A stretch of 9,124 bases of DNA, from contig JAFIHP010000333.1 of NCBI GenBank assembly GCA_017849335.1, positions 1-9,124 of the forward strand, read 5' to 3'. This document shows, piece by piece, positions 1-5,643 of the stretch. Numbering within the stretch: position 1 is the first letter of the stretch; each line of letters begins with the position of its first letter. The notes under the pieces are model-generated. The model worked only from the letters and a program-made list of their open reading frames with translations. It did not search any database and was not told the origin of the DNA. A program made the translations under genes and the position numbers. The stretch is from Actinomycetales bacterium (GTDB lineage: Bacteria; Actinomycetota; Actinomycetes; S36-B12).

Positions 1-552
1 GGCGGGGCGCGGGGTCGGGCGTTCCGCGCGCTCATCGAGCCGCTCCGGTGGTCCGGGTCGTTGAGCTCGGACGAGGTGCTCGAGGTGCGCCGGCTCAAGG
101 CCCGGATGGAGTCAGAGCGCCTGCCGCGGGGGGCGGACCCCGCCCTGCACACGAAGCTCGGTCGTGGCGGGCTCAGTGACGTCGAGTGGGTCGTCCAGCT
201 CATGCAGCTGGAGCACGCGGACGAGGTGGCCGGGCTGCGGACGTCGCGGACGATCCCGGCCCTGCACGCGGCGCTGGGCGCGGGGCTGATCGGGGTCAAG
301 GACGCCACCGAGCTCGCCGGCGCCTGGCAGATGGCCACGTCGATCCGCAACGCCGTGACGCTCGTGCGCGGACGGCCCAGCGACCAGGTGCCCTCGGACG
401 TGCGCGACCTGCGCGCGGTCGCGTACGTGCTCGGATACCCCATCGAGCAGACCGGACGCATGCTCGACGACTACCGGCGCACGACGCGCCGCGCGCGACA
501 GGTCATGGAGCGGCTGTTCTACGGCATCGACCCGGACGCCGACCTCGAATAG
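1..552 (+). CDS. glnE: Glutamine synthetase adenylyltransferase/deadenylase, C-terminal part (5' end outside window)
   Basis: Bifunctional enzyme that attaches AMP to, and removes it from, a tyrosine of glutamine synthetase in response to nitrogen status. The frame is open from base 1, giving 183 visible residues and a TAG stop, so only the C-terminal part of a protein normally about 1000 aa long is seen. Diagnostic stretches are RLKARMESERLPRGAD (visible residues about 31-46) and KLGRGGLSDVEW (about 52-63). The latter is the GlnE version of the GG-x-x-D-x-E motif at the end of the C-terminal nucleotidyltransferase domain. After it comes the helical region with RNAVTLVRGR and the closing YRRTTRRARQVMERLFYG. 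The ATG/TTG codons inside the frame are not the true start. The gene converges on the methyltransferase gene, and its substrate gene glnA lies about 660 bp downstream on the other strand, an arrangement typical of actinobacteria. Family assignment is very secure. Confidence 0.96.
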   Translation, partial: GGARGRAFRALIEPLRWSGSLSSDEVLEVRRLKARMESERLPRGADPALHTKLGRGGLSDVEWVVQLMQLEHADEVAGLRTSRTIPALHAALGAGLIGVKDATELAGAWQMATSIRNAVTLVRGRPSDQVPSDVRDLRAVAYVLGYPIEQTGRMLDDYRRTTRRARQVMERLFYGIDPDADLE

Positions 553-569
553 CCGGCCCCCCGTCGCGT

Positions 570-635
570 TCGTTGAGCGGCGGGTTGTGGCGGGACACAT
601 CGGACGTCCGACGACCACGAGTCGCCGCTCAACGA
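570..635. repeat. Nested palindrome between convergent glnE and methyltransferase genes
   Basis: Perfect 13-bp inverted arms, tcgttgagcggcg at 570-582 and its complement at 623-635. After a short mismatch there is a second pairing layer, ttgtgg at 585-590 with ccacga at 615-620 (one G-U pair). A perfect 12-bp palindrome, tcggacgtccga, sits at the centre (600-611). The right arm contains the TGA stop of the methyltransferase gene (629-631). Neither strand has a clear T-tract after it, so it is not a classical intrinsic terminator, but its position suggests a bidirectional transcript end or mRNA stabiliser, or a dispersed REP-like element. The structure is seen directly; the function is inferred. 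Confidence 0.6.
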
Positions 636-1081
636 GGGGGGCGGGGGAGCAGGGCCCCGGTCGTGCTCGCCCATTCCTCCCACGCGGCGCCGTACTGCGC
701 GCGCAGGAGGCGGTCCTCCCACCGGGACTTCGCGAAGAAGAACAGCCCGAGCACCCCGAGCGCCGCCACGGTCCACCATGTGCCTATCGCCACGGCGAAG
801 CCTGTGCCCGCCAGCAGGATCGCGGAGTAGATCGGGTGCCGCACGAAGCGGTAGGGCCCGTCCGTCCGCAGGCCGACGCCGGGGATCGGCACGGGTGTCG
901 GGGTTAGTGCGCGACCGAGGGCGCGGAACGCTGACCATCCCAGCGCGATCGCCACGGCGACGAGCGCGCACCCCACGACCACGCTCGCCGGGGACGGGGA
1001 CCGGCGGGGGAGCAGGACGAGCGCGAGGAGCAGAAGGGCCTGGACACCGACCAGGACCCAGCCGAGCGTGCGGCGCGACAC
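629..1081 (-). CDS. Isoprenylcysteine carboxyl methyltransferase (ICMT/PEMT)-family membrane protein
   Basis: Small integral-membrane methyltransferase-like protein of 150 aa. Hydrophobic segments lie at about residues 7-24, 33-50, 86-99 and 101-117. The C-terminal half carries the family signature: GPYRFVRHPIYSAILL (about 75-90, with RHPIY at 81-85), then E122 and YG at 130-131, in the E-x-x-L-x-x-x-Y-G arrangement that forms the S-adenosylmethionine pocket in ICMT/phospholipid methyltransferases. The substrate is unknown; bacterial members are mostly uncharacterised and need not act on prenylated protein. I chose the GTG at 1081 (MSRRTLGWVL). The longer GTG start at 1123 would lie in the tail of the glnA terminator and add an Arg/Pro-rich stretch. 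No strong Shine-Dalgarno is visible. The stop codon lies in the right arm of the nested palindrome. It is downstream of glnA on the same strand but separated by that terminator, so probably a separate transcript. Confidence 0.8.
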   Translation of the reverse strand: MSRRTLGWVLVGVQALLLLALVLLPRRSPSPASVVVGCALVAVAIALGWSAFRALGRALTPTPVPIPGVGLRTDGPYRFVRHPIYSAILLAGTGFAVAIGTWWTVAALGVLGLFFFAKSRWEDRLLRAQYGAAWEEWASTTGALLPRPPR

Positions 1082-1123
1082 GTGCTCAGCGTAGGCCGGT
1101 GGGCGGCGACGGGCGGCGCACAC

Positions 1124-1156
1124 GAAACGGCCCCCGGACCGAAGTCCGGGGGCCGT
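1124..1156 (-). terminator. Strong intrinsic terminator downstream of glnA (UUCG tetraloop)
   Basis: A perfect 12-bp G+C-rich stem pairs 1128-1139 with 1144-1155, extendable to 13 bp by 1127/1156. The loop is 4 nt (1140-1143). Read on the minus strand the loop is TTCG closed by C and G, the highly stable UUCG tetraloop, and the stem is followed by TTTC at 1127-1124. It lies about 60 bp after the glnA stop. On the plus strand no T-run follows, so it acts for glnA, not for glnE. Confidence 0.88.
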
Positions 1157-1215
1157 CCCATTCCCTGTGCGCGCGAGGCGAATCGACGCGAGAGGGAGTC
1201 TGCTGGCGAGTCCGA

Positions 1216-2640
1216 TCAGATGTCGTAGTAGAGCTCGAACTCGTGCGGGTGCGGGCGCAGGCGGATCGGGTCGATCTCGTTGAGGCGCTTGTAGTCGACC
1301 CAGGTCTCGATCAGGTCGGCGGTGAAGACGCCACCGGCCTGCAGGTACTCGTTGTCGGCCTCGAGGGCGTCGAGGACGGCGCCGAGGGAGCCCGGGACCT
1401 GCGGGATGTTCGCCAGCTCGTCCGGCGGCAGCTCGTAGAGGTCCTTGTCGACCGGGGTGATCGGCTCGATCCGGTTCTTGATGCCGTCGAGGCCGGCCAT
1501 CAGCATCGCGGCCATCGCCAGGTACGGGTTGCTGGACGGGTCAGGCACGCGGAACTCGATGCGCTTGGCCTTGGCCGAGGTCCCGGTGACCGGGATGCGG
1601 ATGCAGGCCGAGCGGTTGCGCGCCGAGTACACCAGGTTGACCGGCGCCTCGTACCCCGGCACGAGCCGGTGGTAGGAGTTGACCGTCGGGTTGGTGAACG
1701 CCAGCAGCGACGGCGCGTGCGCGAGCAGGCCGCCGATGTACCAGCGCGCGAGGTCGGACAGGCCGCCGTAGCCCTTCTCGTCGTAGAACAGCGGCTCGCC
1801 GCCCTTCCCCAGCGACTGGTGGCAGTACATGCCCGAGCCGTTGTCGCCGAACAGCGGCTTCGGCATGAACGTCGCGGTCTTGCCGTGCTCCCACGCGACG
1901 TTCTTGATGATGTACTTGAACAGCATCACCTCGTCGGCCGCGTGCTGCAGGGTGTTGAACTTGTAGTTGATCTCGCCCTGACCGGCGGTGCCGACCTCGT
2001 GGTGCGAGCGCTCGACCTGGAGGCCGACCTGCATCAGCTTGGCGACCATGTCGTCGCGGATGTCGGCGAAGTGGTCGACCGGCGGGACCGGGAAGTAGCC
2101 GCCCTTGAACCGGGTCTTGTAGCCGCGGTTGCCGCCCTCCTCGACCCGCCCGGTGTTCCAGGCGCCCTCGATCGAGTCGATGTGGTAGTAGCCCTCATTG
2201 GCCTGGGAGTCGTAGCGGACGTCGTCGAAGACGTAGAACTCGGCCTCGGGGCCGAAGAACACGGTGTCGGCGATGCCGGTGGAGGTCAGGTACGCCTCCG
2301 CCTTGGCCGCCACGCCGCGCGGGTCACGGCTGTACGGCTCGCCGGTGTAGGGGTCGACGATGGAGAAGTTCATGACCAGCGTCTTCGCCTTGCGGAACGG
2401 GTCGACGTACGCGGTCTGCACGTCCGGCAGGAGCTTCATGTCGGACTCGTTGATGGCCTGGAAGCCGCGGATCGACGACCCGTCGAACATCAGGCCGTCC
2501 TCGAACGCCGCGTCGTCGAACGACACCGACGGGACGTTGAAGTGCTGCATGACGCCGGGAAGGTCGATGAACCGGACGTCGACGAACTCGACGCCCTCGT
2601 CCTTGATGAACTTCTTGGCATCGTCGTGGGAGCTGAACAT
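1216..2640 (-). CDS. glnA: Glutamine synthetase, type I
   Basis: ATP-dependent ligation of ammonia to glutamate, giving glutamine; a cytoplasmic dodecamer and the main ammonium-assimilating enzyme. The product is 474 aa, a standard GSI length. Visible motifs are FVDVRFIDLPG (19-29), MFDGSSIRGF (51-60), FGPEAEFYVFD (129-139, metal-binding glutamates), NKF-region glutamates near 211-228, the ATP-site signature KPLFGDNGSGMYCHQS (261-276), the flexible-loop glutamate in GYEAPVNL (E331), and NRSACIRIP (342-350). The adenylylation site is Tyr402 in DKDLYELPP, marking the GlnE-regulated GSI-beta type. The end LRPHPHEFELYYDI is typical of actinobacterial GlnA. The ATG at 2640 is fixed by AGGAGG 5 nt upstream and by homology; the frame stays open much further upstream, but that is high-GC artefact. 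A GlnR-type operator and -10 lie upstream, and a strong terminator downstream makes this a single-gene transcript. Confidence 0.98.
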   Translation of the reverse strand: MFSSHDDAKKFIKDEGVEFVDVRFIDLPGVMQHFNVPSVSFDDAAFEDGLMFDGSSIRGFQAINESDMKLLPDVQTAYVDPFRKAKTLVMNFSIVDPYTGEPYSRDPRGVAAKAEAYLTSTGIADTVFFGPEAEFYVFDDVRYDSQANEGYYHIDSIEGAWNTGRVEEGGNRGYKTRFKGGYFPVPPVDHFADIRDDMVAKLMQVGLQVERSHHEVGTAGQGEINYKFNTLQHAADEVMLFKYIIKNVAWEHGKTATFMPKPLFGDNGSGMYCHQSLGKGGEPLFYDEKGYGGLSDLARWYIGGLLAHAPSLLAFTNPTVNSYHRLVPGYEAPVNLVYSARNRSACIRIPVTGTSAKAKRIEFRVPDPSSNPYLAMAAMLMAGLDGIKNRIEPITPVDKDLYELPPDELANIPQVPGSLGAVLDALEADNEYLQAGGVFTADLIETWVDYKRLNEIDPIRLRPHPHEFELYYDI

Positions 2641-2741
2641 GGACACCTCCTGCTCGCTGCCGCGAGCGTGGTCGAGCACCGATGGTGCTTGTCGCCTCGC
2701 GCGGGAGGGTTCCCGCCGGGTCGACGGTGGCTGCCGTCGAC
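2641..2741 (-). other. glnA 5' leader with four consecutive potential hairpins
   Basis: About 100 nt lie between the inferred transcription start (about 2741) and the glnA ATG. In transcript order, perfect inverted repeats occur at 2720-2741 (8-bp arms, 6-nt loop), 2701-2716 (6-bp arms, 4-nt loop), 2675-2689 (6-bp arms, 3-nt loop) and 2652-2667 (6-bp arms, 4-nt loop). The last ends at the base next to the Shine-Dalgarno. None is followed by a U-run, so transcription attenuation is not indicated. The hairpins may protect the 5' end or modulate translation. I do not recognise a known riboswitch class. Hairpins are seen directly; any role is inference. Confidence 0.5.
2646..2651 (-). promoter_or_regulatory. 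Ribosome binding site of glnA
   Basis: Minus-strand AGGAGG, a perfect Shine-Dalgarno core, 5 nt before the ATG at 2640. It decides the start among many in-frame alternatives and lies immediately after the last leader hairpin (2652-2667). Confidence 0.9.
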
Positions 2742-2747
2742 ACGCCG

Positions 2748-2753
2748 AACCTA
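2748..2753 (-). promoter_or_regulatory. Predicted -10 element of the glnA promoter
   Basis: Minus-strand TAGGTT matches the actinobacterial TAnnnT -10 form and predicts a start near 2740-2741. No good -35 hexamer lies 17-18 bp upstream, which fits an activator-dependent promoter, because the GlnR-like sites occupy that region. Confidence 0.6.
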
Positions 2754-2763
2754 GGCAGGAGGG

Positions 2764-2801
2764 GTGTCTGCCCGGTGTCTCGACTGTTTCGCCCTTGTTA
2801 C
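2764..2801 (-). promoter_or_regulatory. GlnR-type operator: four 5-mers at 11-bp spacing upstream of glnA
   Basis: In the glnA direction the array reads GTAAC-n6-GAAAC-n6-GACAC-n6-GACAC, with boxes at 2801-2797, 2790-2786, 2779-2775 and 2768-2764. The actinobacterial GlnR consensus is gTnAC-n6-GaaAC, often duplicated. The first pair here is a perfect match and the second keeps the AC-n9-AC core. The array ends about 10 bp upstream of the -10, where an activator would touch RNA polymerase. It also lies close upstream of the divergent RDD gene, which it could influence. GlnR itself is not encoded in the window. Confidence 0.8.
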
Positions 2802-2811
2802 GTGGGGCGGC

Positions 2812-2817
2812 TACGTT
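2812..2817 (+). promoter_or_regulatory. Predicted -10 of a leaderless promoter for the RDD gene
   Basis: TACGTT is followed by 6 nt and then the GTG at 2824, which places the transcription start on the start codon. No Shine-Dalgarno precedes that codon, which agrees with leaderless translation. The -35 region would fall inside the GlnR-like array. Confidence 0.5.
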
Positions 2818-2823
2818 GGGCCG

Positions 2824-3216
2824 GTGACGTCGACCTCGCACCCGCGGACCAGCGACGCCGTCGAGGCGGCCGGACTCGGGCGCCGGCTGGCCGCGATCGC
2901 GGTCGACTGGGCGCTGAGCATCCTCGTGGCCGTGCTCGTGTTCTCGCAGGCCCGCTACGGCTCCTCGGCGAGCTCGCTCGCCACGTTGGGCGTGTTCGCC
3001 GTGGAGGTGACCGCCCTCACGTGGCTGACCGGCGCCTCGTTCGGCCAGCGGCTGCTGGGCCTGCGGGTCGTCCGCGTCGACGGCGGCCGCCTCGGACTGG
3101 GGCGCGTCGCGGTGCGCACCCTGCTCATCTGCCTGGTCATCCCCGCCGTCGTGTACGACAGCGCCGGCCGGGGCCTGCACGACCGTGCGGTCGGCTCGAT
3201 CGTGCTGCGGGCCTAG
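2824..3216 (+). CDS. RDD family membrane protein
   Basis: Small integral-membrane protein of 130 aa with the RDD signature: arginines at 20-21 and D28 in GRRLAAIAVDW, then D120 in GRGLHDR near the C-terminus. Membrane segments are likely at about 23-41, 50-68 and 96-112. The loop GASFGQRLLGLRVVRVDG (70-87) is also typical. Molecular function is unknown; larger RDD proteins have been linked to ion transport, but nothing here supports a specific substrate. The GTG at 2824 is preferred: it sits 6 nt after a -10-like TACGTT, and the open frame to 2764 would add a non-conserved, Cys/Trp-containing leader crossing the shared promoter region. It is divergent from glnA and converges on the DUF4191 gene with 12 bp between stops. 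A small RDD gene next to glnA is a recurring actinobacterial arrangement, from general knowledge. Confidence 0.85.
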   Translation: MTSTSHPRTSDAVEAAGLGRRLAAIAVDWALSILVAVLVFSQARYGSSASSLATLGVFAVEVTALTWLTGASFGQRLLGLRVVRVDGGRLGLGRVAVRTLLICLVIPAVVYDSAGRGLHDRAVGSIVLRA

Positions 3217-3228
3217 CCCGCCTGACGA

Positions 3229-3903
3229 CTAGCGCTGGCGCCGGATCTGGCGCGCGCTCGTCGGCATGGGGCCCTTGGGCACGGGCATCGCGTTGGCGGC
3301 GTTGCCGAGGGCGTCCAGACGGCGGCGGACCTCGGTGATCTCCCCGCCCCGAAGGTTGCGCGGAAGCTTGTTCATGGCGCGCTGCAGCTTGTCGAGGGTG
3401 ATCTGGCCCTCGTCGGTGCCGACCTGCATGTCGTAGATCGGGACATCGGGCAGCCACCGCGCCGTCTTCTTGCGCTCGGTCGCCAGCAGCGGCACGACAC
3501 GGTTCGACGGGCCCTCCGAGACCAGGATGACGCCCGGCTTGCCGACGACGCGGCTGACGACGTCCTGGCTCTTGTTCACGGCGACGGCGGGCGTGACCAG
3601 CCAGTTGCCCCCACGCCAGGACTCGATGACCGCGGCCGCGGCACCGGGCTTGCCCTCGATCTGCTTGTAGGCCGCCTTCATCGCGCGCCGGCTGAACCAG
3701 AACGTCGCAGCGAGCAGGGCGACCGGGATCGCCAGGATGATCGCCGTCAACATGTTCAGCCACAGGTAGATCGGCACGAACACGATGACACCGGCGGCCA
3801 GCGCGATGCCGGCGACCTCCAGCGGGAGGAGCCGGTACACCTGCTGCGTCATCACCCAGTTCTGGGCGATCGACGACAGGGTGGAGCGGATGCGACCGAA
3901 CAT
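3229..3903 (-). CDS. DUF4191 family membrane protein
   Basis: A 224-aa protein of unknown function, conserved in actinobacteria beside lipA. An amphipathic N-terminus (1-26) is followed by two adjacent hydrophobic helices (about 28-48 and 50-70) with only a one- or two-residue turn, forming a membrane hairpin. The basic segment RRAMKAAYKQIEGKPGAA comes next, then a soluble C-terminal domain of about 130 aa containing ESWRGGNWLVTPAVAVNKSQDVVSRVVGK split over 94-122, GVILVSEGPSNRVVPLL (124-140), and a basic tail ending RQIRRQR. Both termini are probably cytoplasmic. The ATG at 3903 has no Shine-Dalgarno but lies 7 nt after TAGGCT, suggesting leaderless expression from its own promoter in addition to possible read-through from lipA 75 bp upstream. 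Family call is by overall layout and neighbourhood; no catalytic residues are recognisable. Confidence 0.82.
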   Translation of the reverse strand: MFGRIRSTLSSIAQNWVMTQQVYRLLPLEVAGIALAAGVIVFVPIYLWLNMLTAIILAIPVALLAATFWFSRRAMKAAYKQIEGKPGAAAAVIESWRGGNWLVTPAVAVNKSQDVVSRVVGKPGVILVSEGPSNRVVPLLATERKKTARWLPDVPIYDMQVGTDEGQITLDKLQRAMNKLPRNLRGGEITEVRRRLDALGNAANAMPVPKGPMPTSARQIRRQR

Positions 3904-3910
3904 GCCGGCA

Positions 3911-3916
3911 AGCCTA
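3911..3916 (-). promoter_or_regulatory. Predicted -10 of a leaderless promoter for the DUF4191 gene
   Basis: Minus-strand TAGGCT lies 7 nt before the ATG at 3903, putting the likely start at or next to the initiator A. A weak -35-like TGATCG lies 17 bp upstream (3939-3934). The surrounding 75-bp lipA/DUF4191 gap also holds a short inverted repeat at 3941-3954 with 5-bp arms and no U-run. Confidence 0.45.
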
Positions 3917-3978
3917 GGGCAGGCCCGCGCGCCCGATCACGGCGCCCGAGCGCCTTGCCTCAACGCGACGGGGGATCC

Positions 3979-4917
3979 TCAGGCGTCGGCGCGCGAACGG
4001 GCGCCGAGCGCCTGCTCGTAGAGCCGACCGGCGCGATAGCTGGAGCGGACGAGCGGGCCACTGAGCACGCCGAGGAACCCGATCTGCTCGGCGTAGTCCG
4101 CGAGCGCGACGAACTCCTCCGGCTTCACCCAGCGCTCGACCGGGTGGTGGCGCGGGCTCGGCCGCAGGTACTGCGTGATGGTCACGAGGTCGCAGCCGGC
4201 GTCGTGCAGGTCGACGAGGGCCTGCCGGACCTCCTCGACCTCCTCGCCCATCCCGAGGATGAGGTTGCTCTTGGTGACCAGCCCAGCCGCGCGCGCCTGC
4301 GTCAGCACGTCCAGGCTGCGCTCGTAGGTGAACGCCGGCCGGATCCGCTTGAACAACCGGGGAACGGTCTCGACGTTATGCGCCAGGACCTGCGGAGCGG
4401 CGTCGAACACCTCACCCAGCAGCGCCGGCTCCCCGCTGAAGTCCGGGATGAGCACCTCGACCCCGGTGCCGGGGTTCAGGGCGTGGATCTCGCGGATGGT
4501 CTGCGCGTACAGCCACGCGCCCTGGTCGGGCAGGTCGTCGCGGGCGACGCCCGTGACCGTCGCGTACCGCAGCCCCATCGTGCGGACGGACTCGGCGACG
4601 CGGCGGGGCTCGTCGCGGTCCAGCGGCGCGGGACGGCCCGTGTCGATCTGGCAGAAGTCGCATCGACGCGTGCACTGCTCGCCGCCGATGAGGAACGTCG
4701 CCTCGCGGTCCTCCCAGCACTCGTAGATGTTGGGGCAGCCGGCCTCCTGGCACACCGTGTGCAGGCCCTCGGACCGCCCGAGTGCGTGGATCTCGGTGAA
4801 CTGCGGACCCGTGCGCATCCGCGTCTTGATCCACTCCGGCTTGCGCTCGATCGGGACCGCCGCGTTGCGCGCCTCGATCCGCAGCAGCTTGCGCCCCTCC
4901 GGGCTGACCGTGGTCAC
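3979..4917 (-). CDS. lipA: Lipoyl synthase (radical SAM)
   Basis: Inserts sulfur at C6 and C8 of protein-bound octanoate to give the lipoyl cofactor, using S-adenosylmethionine and two [4Fe-4S] clusters. The 312-aa product has the auxiliary-cluster motif C-x4-C-x5-C (Cys56, 61, 67, in TVCQEAGCPNIYECW), the radical-SAM motif C-x3-C-x2-C (Cys82, 86, 89, in QCTRRCDFCQID), and the C-terminal RSSY (291-294) whose serine ligates the auxiliary cluster. AHNVETVPRLFKRIRP (179-194) and YLRPSPRHHPVERWV are also diagnostic. The start is GTG at 4917 or 4920. I prefer 4917 because its GTGA overlaps the lipB stop by 4 bp, implying translational coupling, and because MTTVSPEGRK aligns with the usual actinobacterial N-terminus. 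It acts directly after LipB on the E2 lipoyl domain encoded nearby by sucB. The assignment is certain. Confidence 0.98.
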   Translation of the reverse strand: MTTVSPEGRKLLRIEARNAAVPIERKPEWIKTRMRTGPQFTEIHALGRSEGLHTVCQEAGCPNIYECWEDREATFLIGGEQCTRRCDFCQIDTGRPAPLDRDEPRRVAESVRTMGLRYATVTGVARDDLPDQGAWLYAQTIREIHALNPGTGVEVLIPDFSGEPALLGEVFDAAPQVLAHNVETVPRLFKRIRPAFTYERSLDVLTQARAAGLVTKSNLILGMGEEVEEVRQALVDLHDAGCDLVTITQYLRPSPRHHPVERWVKPEEFVALADYAEQIGFLGVLSGPLVRSSYRAGRLYEQALGARSRADA

Positions 4918-5573
4918 CACGCCACCACCGTGGGAAGGTGCCGCTCGACGACAGGCAGCGCGTCGGCGACCGTGACGTCGCGCCCGAGCTCCGCGGACAG
5001 CGTCGTGACCCCGGCGTCGCGGATCCCGCACGGCACGATGCGGTCGAACCAGGCGAGGTCGTTGTCGCAGTTCAGCGCGAACCCGTGCATCGTGACGCCC
5101 TCGGCGACCCGGACGCCGATCGCGGCGATCTTGCGCTCGGGTCCGCGGTCGTCGGCCGGGACCCACACGCCGCTTCGGCCGGTGACCTGACCTGCCGCCA
5201 CGCCCAGGTCGGCGCAGACCGCGATCAGCATGGCCTCGATGCGGCGCACGTGCGCGACGACGTCGAGCTTGCCGGGCAGGCGCACGATCGGGTAGCCGAC
5301 GAGCTGGCCCGGGCCGTGCCAGGTGATCTTGCCGCCGCGGTCGACGTCGACGACGGGCGTCCCGTCGACCGGGCGCTCCAGGGGCTCGGTGCGTCGGCCC
5401 GCCGTGTAGACCGGCGGATGCTCCAGCAGCAGCACGGTGTTCGGACGGGTGCCCGCCGCGACCTGCGCGTGGACCTCCCGTTGCAGGTCCCAGGCAACCT
5501 GGTACTCCACGGACTCCTCGCCGAAGCCGACCCGTTCGACGTGCAGGGTCGTCGCTGCGGCGGCGACGGTCAT
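4914..5573 (-). CDS. lipB: Lipoyl(octanoyl) transferase
   Basis: Moves octanoate from octanoyl-ACP to the lipoyl-domain lysine of 2-oxo-acid dehydrogenase E2 proteins and of GcvH; a cytoplasmic enzyme acting before LipA. The 219-aa length is standard. Signature regions are LLLEHPPVYTAGRR (48-61), RGGKITWHGPGQLVGYPI (79-96), RKIAAIGVRV with the catalytic lysine K148, MHGFALNCDNDL (162-173) and IVPCGIRDAGVTTL with the acyl-accepting C182. ATG at 5573 is used. An in-frame GTG at 5579 is nearly equal in merit because it lies 7 nt after a TAGGCT -10, the same spacing as at the DUF4191 gene, and no Shine-Dalgarno serves either codon. The stop overlaps lipA by 4 bp. The gene is 70 bp from the FAD oxidoreductase and probably has its own promoter. 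The assignment is certain. Confidence 0.97.
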   Translation of the reverse strand: MTVAAAATTLHVERVGFGEESVEYQVAWDLQREVHAQVAAGTRPNTVLLLEHPPVYTAGRRTEPLERPVDGTPVVDVDRGGKITWHGPGQLVGYPIVRLPGKLDVVAHVRRIEAMLIAVCADLGVAAGQVTGRSGVWVPADDRGPERKIAAIGVRVAEGVTMHGFALNCDNDLAWFDRIVPCGIRDAGVTTLSAELGRDVTVADALPVVERHLPTVVAW

Positions 5574-5586
5574 CGACACGAGGTCG

Positions 5587-5592
5587 AGCCTA
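5587..5592 (-). promoter_or_regulatory. Predicted -10 of the lipB(-lipA) promoter
   Basis: Minus-strand TAGGCT, within TTAGGCT, lies 7 nt before GTG 5579 and 13 nt before ATG 5573. It is the same hexamer and spacing as at the DUF4191 gene. No convincing -35 is visible. It would give a leaderless or near-leaderless lipB mRNA. Confidence 0.45.
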
Positions 5593-5643
5593 ACCCCGGC
5601 GGCTCGGCGGCATGGCAGGGCACGTACCGCGCGCTGCCTCGTG

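Noticed and set aside
1082..1123. Longer start (GTG 1123) for the methyltransferase gene
   Set aside because: It abuts the T-run of the glnA terminator and adds an Arg/Pro-rich segment before the first membrane helix.
2641..2741. Known riboswitch or attenuator in the glnA leader
   Set aside because: No U-tract after any hairpin and no motif that I recognise as a known class, including the glutamine (glnA) motif; reported only as an unexplained structured leader.
778..2754. A 658-codon open frame on the plus strand opposite glnA
   Set aside because: It is antisense to an unmistakable glnA, is Arg/Val/Asp-rich with no family resemblance, and arises from third-position GC bias.
2641..3180. N-terminal extension of the glnA frame to 3180
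   Set aside because: It would cross the promoter, the operator and most of the RDD gene; AGGAGG and homology fix the ATG at 2640.
3941..3954. Possible terminator between lipA and the DUF4191 gene
   Set aside because: Only 5-bp arms and no U-run on the minus strand; too weak to call in this GC content.
4918..5166. Upstream extension of lipA to 5166
   Set aside because: It would overlap lipB by 250 bp; the GTGA junction and the conserved N-terminus place the start at 4917 or 4920.
3955..5190. A 411-codon plus-strand frame opposite lipA and lipB
   Set aside because: Shadow frame of two certain genes, with low-complexity composition and no recognisable domain.
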